Source: DATAAZ01 sp036259875 (GTDB taxonomy: Bacteria > Actinomycetota > Thermoleophilia > Gaiellales > Gaiellaceae). Taken from it: a stretch of DNA of 64,000 bases. The stretch covers positions 1 to 64,000 of the forward strand of contig DATAAZ010000026.1 of NCBI GenBank assembly GCA_036259875.1. Direction: 5' to 3'. Positions within the stretch are counted from its first letter, which is position 1. The number at the start of each line of letters is the position of its first letter. Under the pieces are notes generated by a model. That model did not search any database. It was not told the origin of the DNA and saw nothing but the letters and a program-made list of their open reading frames with translations. Of this stretch, positions 41,580 to 49,751 are shown one piece after another. A program made the translations under genes and the position numbers.

Positions 41580-42023
41580 GTGCGTGCCGTCGTCCAGCGG
41601 GTCCGCATGGCGCGCGTCGAGCTTGGCGGAGAGACCGTCGCCGCCGTCGGGCGCGGCGTGTGCGTCCTTCTCGGCGTTGCCGCCACGGACGACACCGCGC
41701 ACGCCGACCGCCTTGCGGGACGCATCGCCCGCCTGCGGATCTTCGAGAACGAGGACGGCAGGTTCGATCGGAGCGTCCTCGACGCGGCCGGCGAAGCGCT
41801 GGTCGTGAGCCAGTTCACGCTGATCGCCGACAGCAAACGCCAAAGAGGAACACGACCCGACTTCTCGCGTGCAGCGCCGAAGGAGCACGCCGAGCCGCTG
41901 TACGAGCGGTTCTGCCAGGCGCTACGCGACCTCGGCGTTCCTGTCGAGACGGGCGTTTTCGGAGCTCGCATGGAGCTCGCGCTGGTCAACGATGGCCCGG
42001 TCACGGTCGTGCTCGACATGTAA
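41580..42023 (+). CDS. dtd: D-aminoacyl-tRNA deacylase
   Basis: A 147-residue Dtd that clears D-amino acids (and Gly from tRNA-Ala) from tRNA. The N-terminus MRAVVQRVRMARVELGGETV, the active-site ALVVSQFTLIADSKRQRGTR (SQxxL motif) near residue 80, and the cross-subunit Gly-cisPro-like motif NDGPVTVVLD at the C-terminus are all present. GTG 41580 is the start, giving exactly the family N-terminus. Upstream is the decayed pilus-ATPase fragment. Confidence 0.95.
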   Translation: MRAVVQRVRMARVELGGETVAAVGRGVCVLLGVAATDDTAHADRLAGRIARLRIFENEDGRFDRSVLDAAGEALVVSQFTLIADSKRQRGTRPDFSRAAPKEHAEPLYERFCQALRDLGVPVETGVFGARMELALVNDGPVTVVLDM

Positions 42024-42116
42024 CGGAGGTGAGCGCCAGCACGGCGGCTCCCCTTCCTGGGGGTGACGGAGCGGCGTCGCCTCGCGGCGGCTCGAGGCGA
42101 CGCCGATAACGCCTCC

Positions 42117-42536
42117 ATGCGTGAGAGCTCACGTCGACGAGGACCGCTTGCGGCGGCCTGGGGCGCCTTCATTGCGACATGGGTCGTCGCTGCCGTATTC
42201 GTCCTCGGAGCGACCGGTTTGGGGCCCTGCGGTGGCGATGGTGGATCCCCATATGCCGCGCCTGCTTCCCCTGCGGGCCGCTACTGCAACGCCGTCGATC
42301 GCTATTTCGACTCCGGCGAGCCTGGAGAGATGACGACGGCAGTGGTCTACTTCTGGCCTGTCATCGCGCTTGCGGGCCTGGGCGCCTGGGGCGTCTGGAC
42401 GCGGCGCAAGCGACTGCTCGTCGTGATCGCCGTCCTGGCGTTCGCGATCCTCGGAACGCATCTCGGATTGGCGTTCGGCTTGCGCAACCGCTGCTCGCCC
42501 GACGACCCGTCGATCCCCGGGTGCGCGCACTACTGA
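42117..42536 (+). CDS. Two-helix membrane protein, function unknown
   Basis: A 139-residue protein starting MRESSRRRGPLAAAWGAFIA. It has three hydrophobic stretches: about residues 11-33 (a membrane anchor), 75-92 (VVYFWPVIALAGLGAWGVW) and 98-120 (LLVVIAVLAFAILGTHLGLA), with basic WTRRKR between the last two. Three or four cysteines lie outside the helices (GPCGGDGG, RYCNAV, NRCSPD, PGCAHY), possibly on the extracytoplasmic side. No family recognised. An upstream in-frame start at 42063 is possible, but ATG 42117 begins with a better positive patch. It stands alone between dtd and rimP. Confidence 0.55.
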   Translation: MRESSRRRGPLAAAWGAFIATWVVAAVFVLGATGLGPCGGDGGSPYAAPASPAGRYCNAVDRYFDSGEPGEMTTAVVYFWPVIALAGLGAWGVWTRRKRLLVVIAVLAFAILGTHLGLAFGLRNRCSPDDPSIPGCAHY

Positions 42537-42846
42537 AATCGTTCGGCGAATCCCCAGGGGCAGAGGCGTTCGCCCGTGGAGTCCGCTTGTCTGATCCGAC
42601 GTCATCGTCGCCGAGAGCCTGCACCCGGTTCTCGCTCGCGACGGCGTCGTTCCTCCGACCGCCGCACGCCCGGCACGGCTTCGGATGAAGGGCGCACATG
42701 CGGCGTCGACGGAAGGCGTCGCGATCGCCGGCACCGGAAGGCGGGGAACGCCAGTCGTGGGAACGCTTGGTATCCTTCCGACGACACATTTCCCCAGCTG
42801 TTGGAGAAATGGGCGCGCGGCGCCCATTTTTTTCGAAAGAGGTCAG
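42537..42846 (+). other. rimP leader region with promoter
   Basis: These 310 bases hold no gene I can support. A -10 hexamer TATCCT (42771-42776) predicts transcription from about 42783, leaving a leader of about 63 bases. That leader has two hairpins: an imperfect one at about 42789-42809 and a terminator-like one at 42807-42833, then the ribosome-binding site GAAAGAGGT at 42835-42843. The part before 42770 shows nothing. Confidence 0.5.
42807..42833 (+). terminator. Intrinsic terminator/attenuator in the rimP-nusA leader
   Basis: AAATGGGCGC (42807-42816) pairs perfectly over 10 bp with GCGCCCATTT (42820-42829) around a GCG loop, and a T-tract runs through 42833. It ends only 13 bases before the rimP ATG and lies after the promoter, so it should reduce transcription into rimP-nusA-ylxR-infB. 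An upstream alternative hairpin (TTTCCCCA with TGGAGAAA, 42789-42809) overlaps the first bases of this stem and could compete with it. Confidence 0.75.
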
Positions 42847-43284
42847 ATGCAGGTCTACGAGAAGGAACGCCAGCTTCATCGCGATGTCGCCGAGAAGGTC
42901 GAGCGGGCGCTACCCGACGTCGAAGTGCTCGCGGTCGAGCTGCGTGGCCCCGAAGCGCTAGCCGTCTACCTCGACCGGCCGGACGGGGTCGACCACGCGC
43001 TCTGCGAGCAGGTGACGAACCTCCTGCGCGAGTACCTGAACGCTTATTCGCTCGAGGTCTCTTCACCCGGGCTCGAGCGGCCGCTCCGCACCCGCCACCA
43101 CTTCGAGCAGTACGTCGGGTGGCGCGTCGCCCTTCGGACGGCGAACGAGATCGGCGGCCGGAAGCGCTTCCGCGGCGAGCTCGTCCACGCGGGCGAGGCA
43201 GCCGTCACGCTGGCGCAAGGGGAGGAGATCCCGTACGACCAGATCGTCCGGGGGAACTTGATCGACGAGGGGTTGAGCCGATGA
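42847..43284 (+). CDS. rimP: Ribosome maturation factor RimP
   Basis: A 145-residue RimP needed for 30S subunit maturation. The two-domain layout is visible: N-terminal alpha/beta domain (RALPDVEVLAVELRGPEAL, then HALCEQVTNLLREYL), the hinge signature LEVSSPGLERPLRTRHHF near residue 75, and a C-terminal SH3-like barrel ending EIPYDQIVRGNLIDEG. ATG 42847 has GAAAGAGGT 3-11 bases upstream. Its stop overlaps the nusA start (ATGA). The leader carries a terminator hairpin. Confidence 0.93.
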   Translation: MQVYEKERQLHRDVAEKVERALPDVEVLAVELRGPEALAVYLDRPDGVDHALCEQVTNLLREYLNAYSLEVSSPGLERPLRTRHHFEQYVGWRVALRTANEIGGRKRFRGELVHAGEAAVTLAQGEEIPYDQIVRGNLIDEGLSR

Positions 43285-44768
43285 GCCGAGAGATCCTGGA
43301 GGCGGTCAGGGAGATCGAGCGCGAGAAGGGGATCGAGGAAGACGCCCTCGTCCACGCGCTCGAGGACGCTCTGCTCGCCGCGTACAAGAAGACGCCGGGC
43401 GCGGCGCGTCACGCGCAGGTCGAACTCGACGAGCGCGGCGACTTCCGTGTCTGGGCGGTTGAGCTGCCCCCGGATCTCGAGGAGCGCCTGATCGACGAGG
43501 CGCGCGAGCGCGCGATCACGGAGCTCGAGGAGCTCGAGGCCCAGAACGGTGAGCGAACGCATACGCTCATCTCGGACGACGACCTCGACATCGACTGGTC
43601 GCAGGTCCCCGAGGACACCGTCACGCGAACGGATGTGACGCCCGAGAACTTCGGACGCATCGCCGCGCAGACGGCGAAGCAGGTGATCCAGCAGCGGATT
43701 CGCGAGGCCGAGCGCGCGATGATGTACGAGGAGTACGTCGACCGCGTCGGCGAGGTCGTCACCGGCATCGTCCAGCAGGCCGGCGACCGGAACAACATCC
43801 TTGTCGATCTCGGCAAGGTCGAGGCGCTCCTGCCGCGTTCCGAGCAGGTCGACGGCGAGCGCTACGAGCAGGGCTCGCGGATCAAGGCCGTGATCACGGA
43901 GGTTCGCTCGGGTACGAAGGGGCCGCAGGTAATCCTCTCGCGCCGCGACCCGGAGCTCATCAAGACGCTCTTCGAGCTGGAGGTTCCGGAGATCGCGGAC
44001 GGGCTCGTCGAGATTCGCGGCGTCGCTCGCGAGCCGGGGTACCGCTCGAAGATCGCGGTCGAGTCGCACGCGCAGGGCGTCGATCCGGTCGGCGCCTGCG
44101 TGGGCCCGCGCGGCTCACGCGTCCGGATGGTCGTCTCGGAGCTTCGCGGCGAGAAGATCGACATCATCCCGTGGAACCCAGAGCCGGCGCGGTTCATCGC
44201 GAAGGCGCTCTCGCCCGCGCGCGTGCGCGAGGTCCTCGTCGACGACGAGACGCGGGAGGCCACCGTCGTCGTCCCCGACGACCAGCTCTCGCTCGCGATC
44301 GGCAAGGAGGGCCTGAACGCGCGCCTCGCCGCGCGGCTCACGGGCTGGAAGGTCGACATCGAGTCCGAGACCGAGTTCGCGCGTGCCGAGGCAGAGGCGG
44401 CGTTCGGCGGCGAGTCGGACGGCGAGGAATTCTCGGGTCGCTGCGCCGCGATCCTCTCGAACGGAAAGCGCTGCCCGAACGCGGCGCTCCCGGGCTCGCG
44501 CTACTGCGGGATCCCGGCGCACCGGGAGCTCGCGGCGAAGGAGGAACGCGGCGAGACGGTCGAGGCCGCCGTTCCAGCCGCCGGCGCGACCGGCCTCGCG
44601 GAGGGGCCCGCGGAGTCCGACGCCGCGCAGGAGGCGGCGGCCGGCGACGAGAGCGGCGGAGCCGAAGCCGTAGGGGCGGGGCTCGTGACGCCCGCCGCCG
44701 ACGAGGCGGCCGAAACGGCGGATGACGAGGCGACGTCCGGCGAGGCGGGTGAATCCGCTGGAGCGTGA
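43281..44768 (+). CDS. nusA: Transcription factor NusA with a C-terminal Cys3His tail
   Basis: A 495-residue NusA that controls pausing, termination and antitermination. Domains in order: N-terminal RNA-polymerase-binding domain (to about 130), S1 domain (VGEVVTGIVQQAGDRNNILV ... LPRSEQV), KH1 (EPGYRSKIAVESHAQGVDPV, GACVGPRGSRVRM) and KH2 (QLSLAIGKEGLNARLAARL) to about residue 375. An unusual extension follows: Cys388, Cys398, Cys409 and His414 (GRCAAI, KRCPNA, RYCGIPAHREL) look like a small zinc knuckle. The last 80 residues are Ala/Glu-rich and probably disordered. ATG overlaps the rimP stop; the ylxR GTG overlaps this gene's stop. Confidence 0.95.
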   Translation: MSREILEAVREIEREKGIEEDALVHALEDALLAAYKKTPGAARHAQVELDERGDFRVWAVELPPDLEERLIDEARERAITELEELEAQNGERTHTLISDDDLDIDWSQVPEDTVTRTDVTPENFGRIAAQTAKQVIQQRIREAERAMMYEEYVDRVGEVVTGIVQQAGDRNNILVDLGKVEALLPRSEQVDGERYEQGSRIKAVITEVRSGTKGPQVILSRRDPELIKTLFELEVPEIADGLVEIRGVAREPGYRSKIAVESHAQGVDPVGACVGPRGSRVRMVVSELRGEKIDIIPWNPEPARFIAKALSPARVREVLVDDETREATVVVPDDQLSLAIGKEGLNARLAARLTGWKVDIESETEFARAEAEAAFGGESDGEEFSGRCAAILSNGKRCPNAALPGSRYCGIPAHRELAAKEERGETVEAAVPAAGATGLAEGPAESDAAQEAAAGDESGGAEAVGAGLVTPAADEAAETADDEATSGEAGESAGA

Positions 44769-45013
44769 CGGAGCCAGTCCGTACGTGCGTGGGATGCGGC
44801 CGGAGGCGGCCGCAATCAGAGCTTCTGCGGTTCGCGGCGAGCGACGGGACGCTTGTCCTCGACCTCGGGCGACGCCTGCCCGGGCGGGGGGCCTACACGT
44901 GCCGCGCGGTGCCGTGCTTCGAGCGCGCGCGTGCCCGCCGGTCGTTCGCACGTACGCTTCGCCGGGGCGTCGAGGTGCCCGAGGACTTGAAGCGAGTTTT
45001 CGAGGAGGTCTAA
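44765..45013 (+). CDS. ylxR: YlxR/RnpM family RNA-binding protein
   Basis: An 82-residue basic protein, a modulator of RNase P (RnpM) in recent work on Firmicutes. The family signature is RTCVGCGRRRPQSELLRF at residues 6-23, then GRGAYTCRAVPCFERA with its cysteines, and a basic C-terminus. It sits between nusA and infB as in most bacteria. The GTG start overlaps the nusA stop as GTGA. Confidence 0.92.
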   Translation: MTEPVRTCVGCGRRRPQSELLRFAASDGTLVLDLGRRLPGRGAYTCRAVPCFERARARRSFARTLRRGVEVPEDLKRVFEEV

Positions 45014-45022
45014 GGTCCAACG

Positions 45023-47002
45023 ATGGCTGATCGACACAGGCCGCTGAGACCGCGCGGCGGCGCGCCGGGAGGGCGTCGCCGGCGCCGGGTCGTCATCGAT
45101 TCGCAGGCCGCGCGCCCGCGCCCCGAGCCGCGTCAGCGCGAGGCCGGCCCCGCGAAGCCGCGCGAGCAGGCGCAGGCGCAGGACAGGCCGGCCGGCCCCG
45201 TGACGGTCCCCTCGGGCGCGACGGTGAAGGACGTGTCGGCCGCCTTCGGCGTCCCGGTGCCGAAGATCATCACGATCATGATGGGCGTCGGCGACATGGT
45301 GACGATCACGCAGTCGCTCACCGACGACGCGATCGAGCTCGTCGCCGCCGAGCTCGGCCGCGAGGTCAACATCAAGCACGCGGACGAGGAGGAGCTCGAG
45401 CCCGAGGCGTACGAGGACAGCCCCGACGACCTGAAGCCGCGCCCGCCCGTCATCACGATCATGGGCCACGTCGACCACGGGAAGACGTCGCTGCTCGACG
45501 CACTCCGCGAGTCCGCCGTGGTCGAGCAGGAGGCGGGCGGCATCACGCAGCACATCGGCGCGTACCAGGTGCGTCAGAACGGACGCGTCGTCACGTTCCT
45601 CGACACGCCCGGCCACGAGGCGTTCACGGCGCTCCGAGCGCGGGGCGCGAAGGTGACGGACATCGCCGTCCTCGTCGTCGCCGCCGACGACGGCGTCATG
45701 CCGCAGACGGTCGAGTCGATCAACCACGCGCGCGCCGCGGGCGTGCCGATCGTGGTTGCCGTCAACAAGGTGGACAAGCCGGAGGCGAATCCGCAGCGGG
45801 TGCGACAGGAGCTCGTCACGCACGGCCTCCAGCCCGAGGAGTGGGGCGGGACGACGCAGTTCGCGGACGTCTCGGCCAAGACCAAGGAAGGCCTCGACTC
45901 GCTCCTCGAGCGCATCCTCCTCGTTGCCGACGCCGAGCTCGAGCTCACTGCGAACCCCGCCGCCGATGCCTCGGGGCCTATCATCGAGAGCCGCCTCGAC
46001 GTAGGCCGCGGCCCCGTCGCGACGATGCTCGTCCAGCGCGGGACGATCCGCGTCGGCGACGCGATCGTCGCCGGCGACGCGTGGGGGAAGGTCCGCGCGC
46101 TGCACGACTACCGCGGGGAGCGCGTCAAGGAGGCGAGCCCGGGAACGCCGGTCGAGATCCTCGGTTTCGACAAGCCGCCCGGGGCCGGCGAGCAAGCCCG
46201 CGTCGTCGAGAGCGAGCGCCAGGCGCGTCATCTCGCGGGCCTGCGCGGGCAGCGCCTGCGCACCGAGCAACTCGCCCGCAGCGCGAAGAAGGGCGTCTCG
46301 CTGGAGGAGCTCTTCACGCGCATCGGCGAGGGCGGCGTCCAGGACCTGAACGTCGTCGTGAAGGCCGACGTGCAGGGCTCGATCGAGGCGGTGACCGGCG
46401 AGCTAGGCAAGATCGAGCACCCCGAGGTCCGGGTGAACGTGATTCACACGGGGATCGGCGGGATCGCCGAGAGCGACGTCATGCTCGCGTCCGCGTCGAA
46501 CGCGATCGTCGTCGGCTTCAACGTGCGGCCGAACGCCGACGCGCGCGTGCTCGCCGAGCGCGAGGGCGTTGACATACGGACGTACCGCGTCATCTACCAG
46601 CTCACCGAGGACATCGAGCAGGCGCTCGTCGGAATGCTCGCGCCGCAGCGCATCGAGGAGACGATCGGCGAGGCGGAGGTTCGCGCCCTCTTCCGCGCCT
46701 CGCGCGTCGGCGTCATCGCCGGGTGTTACGTCACGAGCGGCGTCGTCCGCCGGAACGCGCAGGTCCGCGTCCTTCGCGAGGGCACGGTTATCTACGAGAC
46801 CACGATCGCGAGCCTCAAGCGCTTCAAGGACGACGTTCGGGAGGTGCAGGCGGGCTTCGAGTGCGGGATCCTCCTGGACGGGTTCAACGACGTGAAGGAA
46901 GGCGACGTCCTCGAGGTCTACGAGACGCGCGAGATCGAGCGGACCGATCTCTCGGCCGGGAACGGCGGGCCGCCCGCCGAGCCCGAACCCGAGTCCGAGT
47001 AG
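45023..47002 (+). CDS. infB: Translation initiation factor IF-2
   Basis: A 659-residue IF-2, the GTPase that brings initiator tRNA to the ribosome. The N-terminal domain is short: a basic Arg-rich start (RPRGGAPGGRRRRRVV) and a single IF2N-like segment. G domain: ITIMGHVDHGKTSLLDALRE near residue 148 (G1), VTFLDTPGHEAF (G3), AVNKVDKPEAN (G4). Domains II, III and C1/C2 follow, ending GIGGIAESDVMLASASNAIV and YEVYETREIER-type sequence. It follows ylxR at 9 bases. IF-2 of most actinobacteria is far longer at the N-terminus. Confidence 0.96.
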   Translation: MADRHRPLRPRGGAPGGRRRRRVVIDSQAARPRPEPRQREAGPAKPREQAQAQDRPAGPVTVPSGATVKDVSAAFGVPVPKIITIMMGVGDMVTITQSLTDDAIELVAAELGREVNIKHADEEELEPEAYEDSPDDLKPRPPVITIMGHVDHGKTSLLDALRESAVVEQEAGGITQHIGAYQVRQNGRVVTFLDTPGHEAFTALRARGAKVTDIAVLVVAADDGVMPQTVESINHARAAGVPIVVAVNKVDKPEANPQRVRQELVTHGLQPEEWGGTTQFADVSAKTKEGLDSLLERILLVADAELELTANPAADASGPIIESRLDVGRGPVATMLVQRGTIRVGDAIVAGDAWGKVRALHDYRGERVKEASPGTPVEILGFDKPPGAGEQARVVESERQARHLAGLRGQRLRTEQLARSAKKGVSLEELFTRIGEGGVQDLNVVVKADVQGSIEAVTGELGKIEHPEVRVNVIHTGIGGIAESDVMLASASNAIVVGFNVRPNADARVLAEREGVDIRTYRVIYQLTEDIEQALVGMLAPQRIEETIGEAEVRALFRASRVGVIAGCYVTSGVVRRNAQVRVLREGTVIYETTIASLKRFKDDVREVQAGFECGILLDGFNDVKEGDVLEVYETREIERTDLSAGNGGPPAEPEPESE

Positions 47003-47047
47003 CGCGCCTCCGCGGGACGCGACCCGCCCGGGTCTACGCTTCCCAGC

Positions 47048-47347
47048 GTGGTGGGCGGCTACGTCGGGATTCTGTCCGTCGAGCTCCATTTCCCAGAGGC
47101 CGGATCGCTCAAGGGAAAGCGCAAGTACGTCAAGTCCGCGAAGGCGCAGCTCCAGAACCGCTTCGGCGCGTCCGTCGCGGAGGTCGATCACCACGACCTC
47201 TGGCAGCGTGCCGGTCTCACCCTCGCCTGCGTCGCGCGTGACTACGGCGAGGCCGTTCGGCTGCTCGACGAGGCGGAGCGCTACCTGCACGGCCAGGAGT
47301 TCGAGCTCGCCTCGTCGAGACGCGAGATCGTCTCGTTCGACTCCTGA
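47048..47347 (+). CDS. DUF503 family protein (YlxP-like)
   Basis: A 99-residue protein of the YlxP/DUF503 family, always found near infB and rbfA; a ribosome-associated function is assumed. The pattern VGILSVELHFPEAGSLKGKR, KYVKSAKAQLQNRFGASVAE and the C-terminal HGQEFELASSRREIVSF are complete. GTG 47048 (or GTG 47051) starts it. The -10 hexamer TACGCT (47035-47040) ends 7 bases upstream, so it has its own leaderless promoter despite the tight packing. Confidence 0.88.
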   Translation: MVGGYVGILSVELHFPEAGSLKGKRKYVKSAKAQLQNRFGASVAEVDHHDLWQRAGLTLACVARDYGEAVRLLDEAERYLHGQEFELASSRREIVSFDS

Positions 47348-47383
47348 TACACGATCCGCCGTTCCCGCGGTAGAACTGAGCGC

Positions 47384-47431
47384 ATGGGACGTCGCTCACC
47401 GTTCGTCCGTCGAGGCGGCCACCGCCGATGA
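47384..47431 (+). CDS. Arg-rich leaderless micro-ORF coupled to rbfA
   Basis: A 15-codon ORF: MGRRSPFVRRGGHRR. The -10 hexamer TAGAAC (47371-47376) ends 7 bases before its ATG, and there is no Shine-Dalgarno sequence. Its stop overlaps the rbfA start codon as ATGA (47428-47431). It therefore provides a way for leaderless initiation to load ribosomes that then restart at rbfA. Six of fifteen residues are Arg, so a leader-peptide role is also possible. No homology can be judged for such a short product. Confidence 0.5.
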   Translation: MGRRSPFVRRGGHRR

Positions 47432-47781
47432 GCGACCGGATGCGGCGCGTAAACGAAGCCGTCCGCGAGGTGCTCTCGGAGGGGATCGGCGAGCTCAAGG
47501 ATCCGCGCATCGGGTTCGTGACAGTGACCGGCGTGGAAACGAGCCCCGATCTCCGTCACGCGACGGTATTCGTCAGCGTCCTCGGGTCGGAGCGCGTCCG
47601 CAGCGCGACGCTGAAGGGGCTCGAGTCGTCGCGCGGAATCCTCCAAAGTCGCGTGAACCGGGAGCTCCACCTGAAGCGAACTCCTCAGCTGGTGTTCGAG
47701 TACGATCCGACGGTCGAGCGAGGGGTCAGGCTCTCGAAGCTGATCGACGAGCTGACGCCTGCCGAAACCCATGACGAGTGA
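47428..47781 (+). CDS. rbfA: 30S ribosome-binding factor A
   Basis: A 117-residue KH-type factor for 30S maturation and cold adaptation. It starts MSDRMRRVNEAVREVLSEGI, has the central LKDPRIGFVTVTGVETSPDL and HATVFVSVLGSERVRSATL segments, and ends RTPQLVFEYDPTVERGVRLS with KLIDEL. All typical, full length. It has no ribosome-binding site of its own; the start overlaps a micro-ORF stop. Its 3' end overlaps nrnA by 11 bases. Confidence 0.94.
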   Translation: MSDRMRRVNEAVREVLSEGIGELKDPRIGFVTVTGVETSPDLRHATVFVSVLGSERVRSATLKGLESSRGILQSRVNRELHLKRTPQLVFEYDPTVERGVRLSKLIDELTPAETHDE

Positions 47782-48763
47782 CGTCGAGAAGGTCGCGCGC
47801 GCGATCGAGGCGCACGAGCGGTTCCTCGTCACGACGCACGAGAACCCCGACGGCGACGCGCTCGGATCGCTCCTCGCGATGAAGCTCACGCTCGACGCGC
47901 GCGGCAAGGACGTGGCGATGTACCTCGCGGGGACGCTGCCTGTCCCGAACGAGTACCGGTTCATGCCGCTCGACGCCGTCGTGCGCGGCACGCCTCCGGC
48001 CATGGACGGCCGTGTCCTCGTCGCGGTCGACTGCGCGAACGAGCGCCGCCTCGGGCCGAACGCCGTCGCGCTCCTCGACGCAGCCCGCCTCGTCCTCAAC
48101 ATCGATCACCATCACGACAACACCCGCTTCGGCGACCTCAACCTGATCGTCCCCGAAGCGTCGTCGACCGGGGAGATCCTCCGCGACGTGATCCGGGCGC
48201 TCGGGGTCGACCTCACGGCCCAAATCGCCGAGGCGCTCTACATCGCGGTCGTCACCGACACGGGTCGGTTCCAGTACTCGAACACGAGCGCGAAGGCGCT
48301 GCGGCTCGCGGCCGAGCTCGTCGAGGCGGGCGCCGACGTCCACCGCGTCTTCCAGGGCGTGTACGAGAACGTCGCGTTCGCGAAGCTGAAGCTGCTCGCG
48401 CGCGCGCTCGACCACGCGGAGGTGCTGGAGGGCGGCCGGGTGATCGTCTCGCACCTCGAGCGGGAAGACTTCGAGGAAGCCGGGGCCGAGGAGCCCTTCT
48501 CCGAGGGCATCATCGACTACCTGCGGGCCGTTGAAGGGGCACAGATCGCGGCGCTGATTCGTGAGCCGCCGACGGGGAAGGGGAACGGACCCGCGCGCCG
48601 CGTTAGCCTGCGAACGACGGAGGAGGGCCTCGACGTCTCGGCGATCGCGCGCAAGAGCGGCGGCGGCGGCCACAAGCAGGCGGCAGGCTTTCCGTCCGAG
48701 GCGAGCGTCAGGGAGATCACCGACTTCATCCGGCGCGAGTACCTCGCACAGGCCAACCGGTAG
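47771..48763 (+). CDS. nrnA: DHH/DHHA1 oligoribonuclease/pAp-phosphatase NrnA
   Basis: A 330-residue DHH phosphoesterase that degrades nano-RNAs and dephosphorylates pAp. The DHH motifs are HENPDGDALGSLLAM (residue 24), LVAVDCANE near 92, NIDHHHDNTRFG near 115 (the DHH triad itself) and YIAVVTDTGRFQYSNT near 160. The C-terminal DHHA1 motif is KSGGGGHKQAAGF near 300. The usual place is between rbfA and truB, as here. It overlaps rbfA by 11 bases. Confidence 0.93.
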   Translation: MTSDVEKVARAIEAHERFLVTTHENPDGDALGSLLAMKLTLDARGKDVAMYLAGTLPVPNEYRFMPLDAVVRGTPPAMDGRVLVAVDCANERRLGPNAVALLDAARLVLNIDHHHDNTRFGDLNLIVPEASSTGEILRDVIRALGVDLTAQIAEALYIAVVTDTGRFQYSNTSAKALRLAAELVEAGADVHRVFQGVYENVAFAKLKLLARALDHAEVLEGGRVIVSHLEREDFEEAGAEEPFSEGIIDYLRAVEGAQIAALIREPPTGKGNGPARRVSLRTTEEGLDVSAIARKSGGGGHKQAAGFPSEASVREITDFIRREYLAQANR

Positions 48764-48932
48764 CGGCGCGTGCCGCCGGGCGGGTGCGATCCGACCCGGC
48801 GCCGCCGCGGGCGCGTACCCAGTTCCAACACCGCATGTGCCCCCCGGGGGACCCCCCTTCGGATCCCCCTCGCGTCCGGCGTACGACCGGAGACGACGCG
48901 CGTGGCGCGCCGTTCGTTCCGAGTTCGTCACG

Positions 48933-49751
48933 ATGTCGCACCGGATGGCGGAAGCGACCCAACGACGCGACGCAGGCGGCCTCGTGCTCGTCGACAAGGA
49001 GCGCGGCCCGTCGTCCTTCGCGGTCGTTCGCCGCATCCGCGATCGTCACGGTGCCAAGGCGGGGCACGCGGGCACGCTCGATCCTTTCGCGACCGGGCTC
49101 CTCCTCTGCCTCGTCGGTCGCTCGACTCGCCTCGCGCGCTACCTCGTCGGTCTCGACAAGCGCTACGTGACGACGATCCGGCTCGGCGTTCGCACGGACA
49201 CGGGCGACGCCGAGGGCGACGAGACGGAGCGAACGGAGCTGCCCCCTCGCGAGGCGATCGAGGCGCTCCGCGGCGAGGTCGAGCTTCCGATCCCCGCTGC
49301 ATCGGCGGTCAATGTCGGAGGCGAGCGCGCGTACCGGCTCCACCGACGCGGCACCGCGATCGCGATGCCGAGCCGCCGCTCCACGGTGCACGGGCTCGAA
49401 ATCCGGCGCTTCGAGCCGCCGGAGCTCGAGCTCGCGCTCCACGTGTCGAGCGGGACGTACGTGCGATCGATCGCGGACGCGCTCGGCGGGCACTGTGTCG
49501 CGCTCCGGCGCACGGCGGTCGGTCCCTTCCGCGTCGAGGACGCCGACGAGGAGCGCGTGCTCTCGCCGCTCACGGCCGTCCAGCATCTGCCGGCGTTCAC
49601 CCTCGACCGTGAGGAGGCACGCCTCGTTCGCGCCGGCCGCCCGATCCGCGCCGCCGGCGACGGCCCGCTCGCGCTCGTCGCCGATCGCGAGCTGATCGCG
49701 GTCGCGCAGGCGGGGGGAGGGCTCGCGCGCCCGGAGACGGTACTCGCGTGA
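48933..49751 (+). CDS. truB: tRNA pseudouridine-55 synthase
   Basis: A 272-residue TruB that makes the near-universal U55 pseudouridine in tRNA. GLVLVDKERGPSSFAVV opens the catalytic core, the catalytic Asp is in KAGHAGTLDPFATGLLL near residue 44, YVTTIRLGVRTDTGDAEG follows, and SSGTYVRSIADALG near 175 is the last core motif. ATG 48933 or ATG 48945 both fit. The 169-base gap before it holds a GGGGGA/TCCCCC stem (about 48847-48875) without a T-tract; otherwise it is empty. ribF follows with GTGA overlap. Confidence 0.94.
   Translation: MSHRMAEATQRRDAGGLVLVDKERGPSSFAVVRRIRDRHGAKAGHAGTLDPFATGLLLCLVGRSTRLARYLVGLDKRYVTTIRLGVRTDTGDAEGDETERTELPPREAIEALRGEVELPIPAASAVNVGGERAYRLHRRGTAIAMPSRRSTVHGLEIRRFEPPELELALHVSSGTYVRSIADALGGHCVALRRTAVGPFRVEDADEERVLSPLTAVQHLPAFTLDREEARLVRAGRPIRAAGDGPLALVADRELIAVAQAGGGLARPETVLA

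Noticed and set aside
44816..46270. 484-codon minus-strand ORF inside infB
   Set aside because: Antisense shadow of IF-2 with no recognisable domain.
48840..48875. GC-only hairpin (CCCCCGGGGG and GGGGGA/TCCCCC) before truB as a terminator
   Set aside because: No T-tract follows and genes on both sides are in the same functional block; may be chance in GC-rich DNA.
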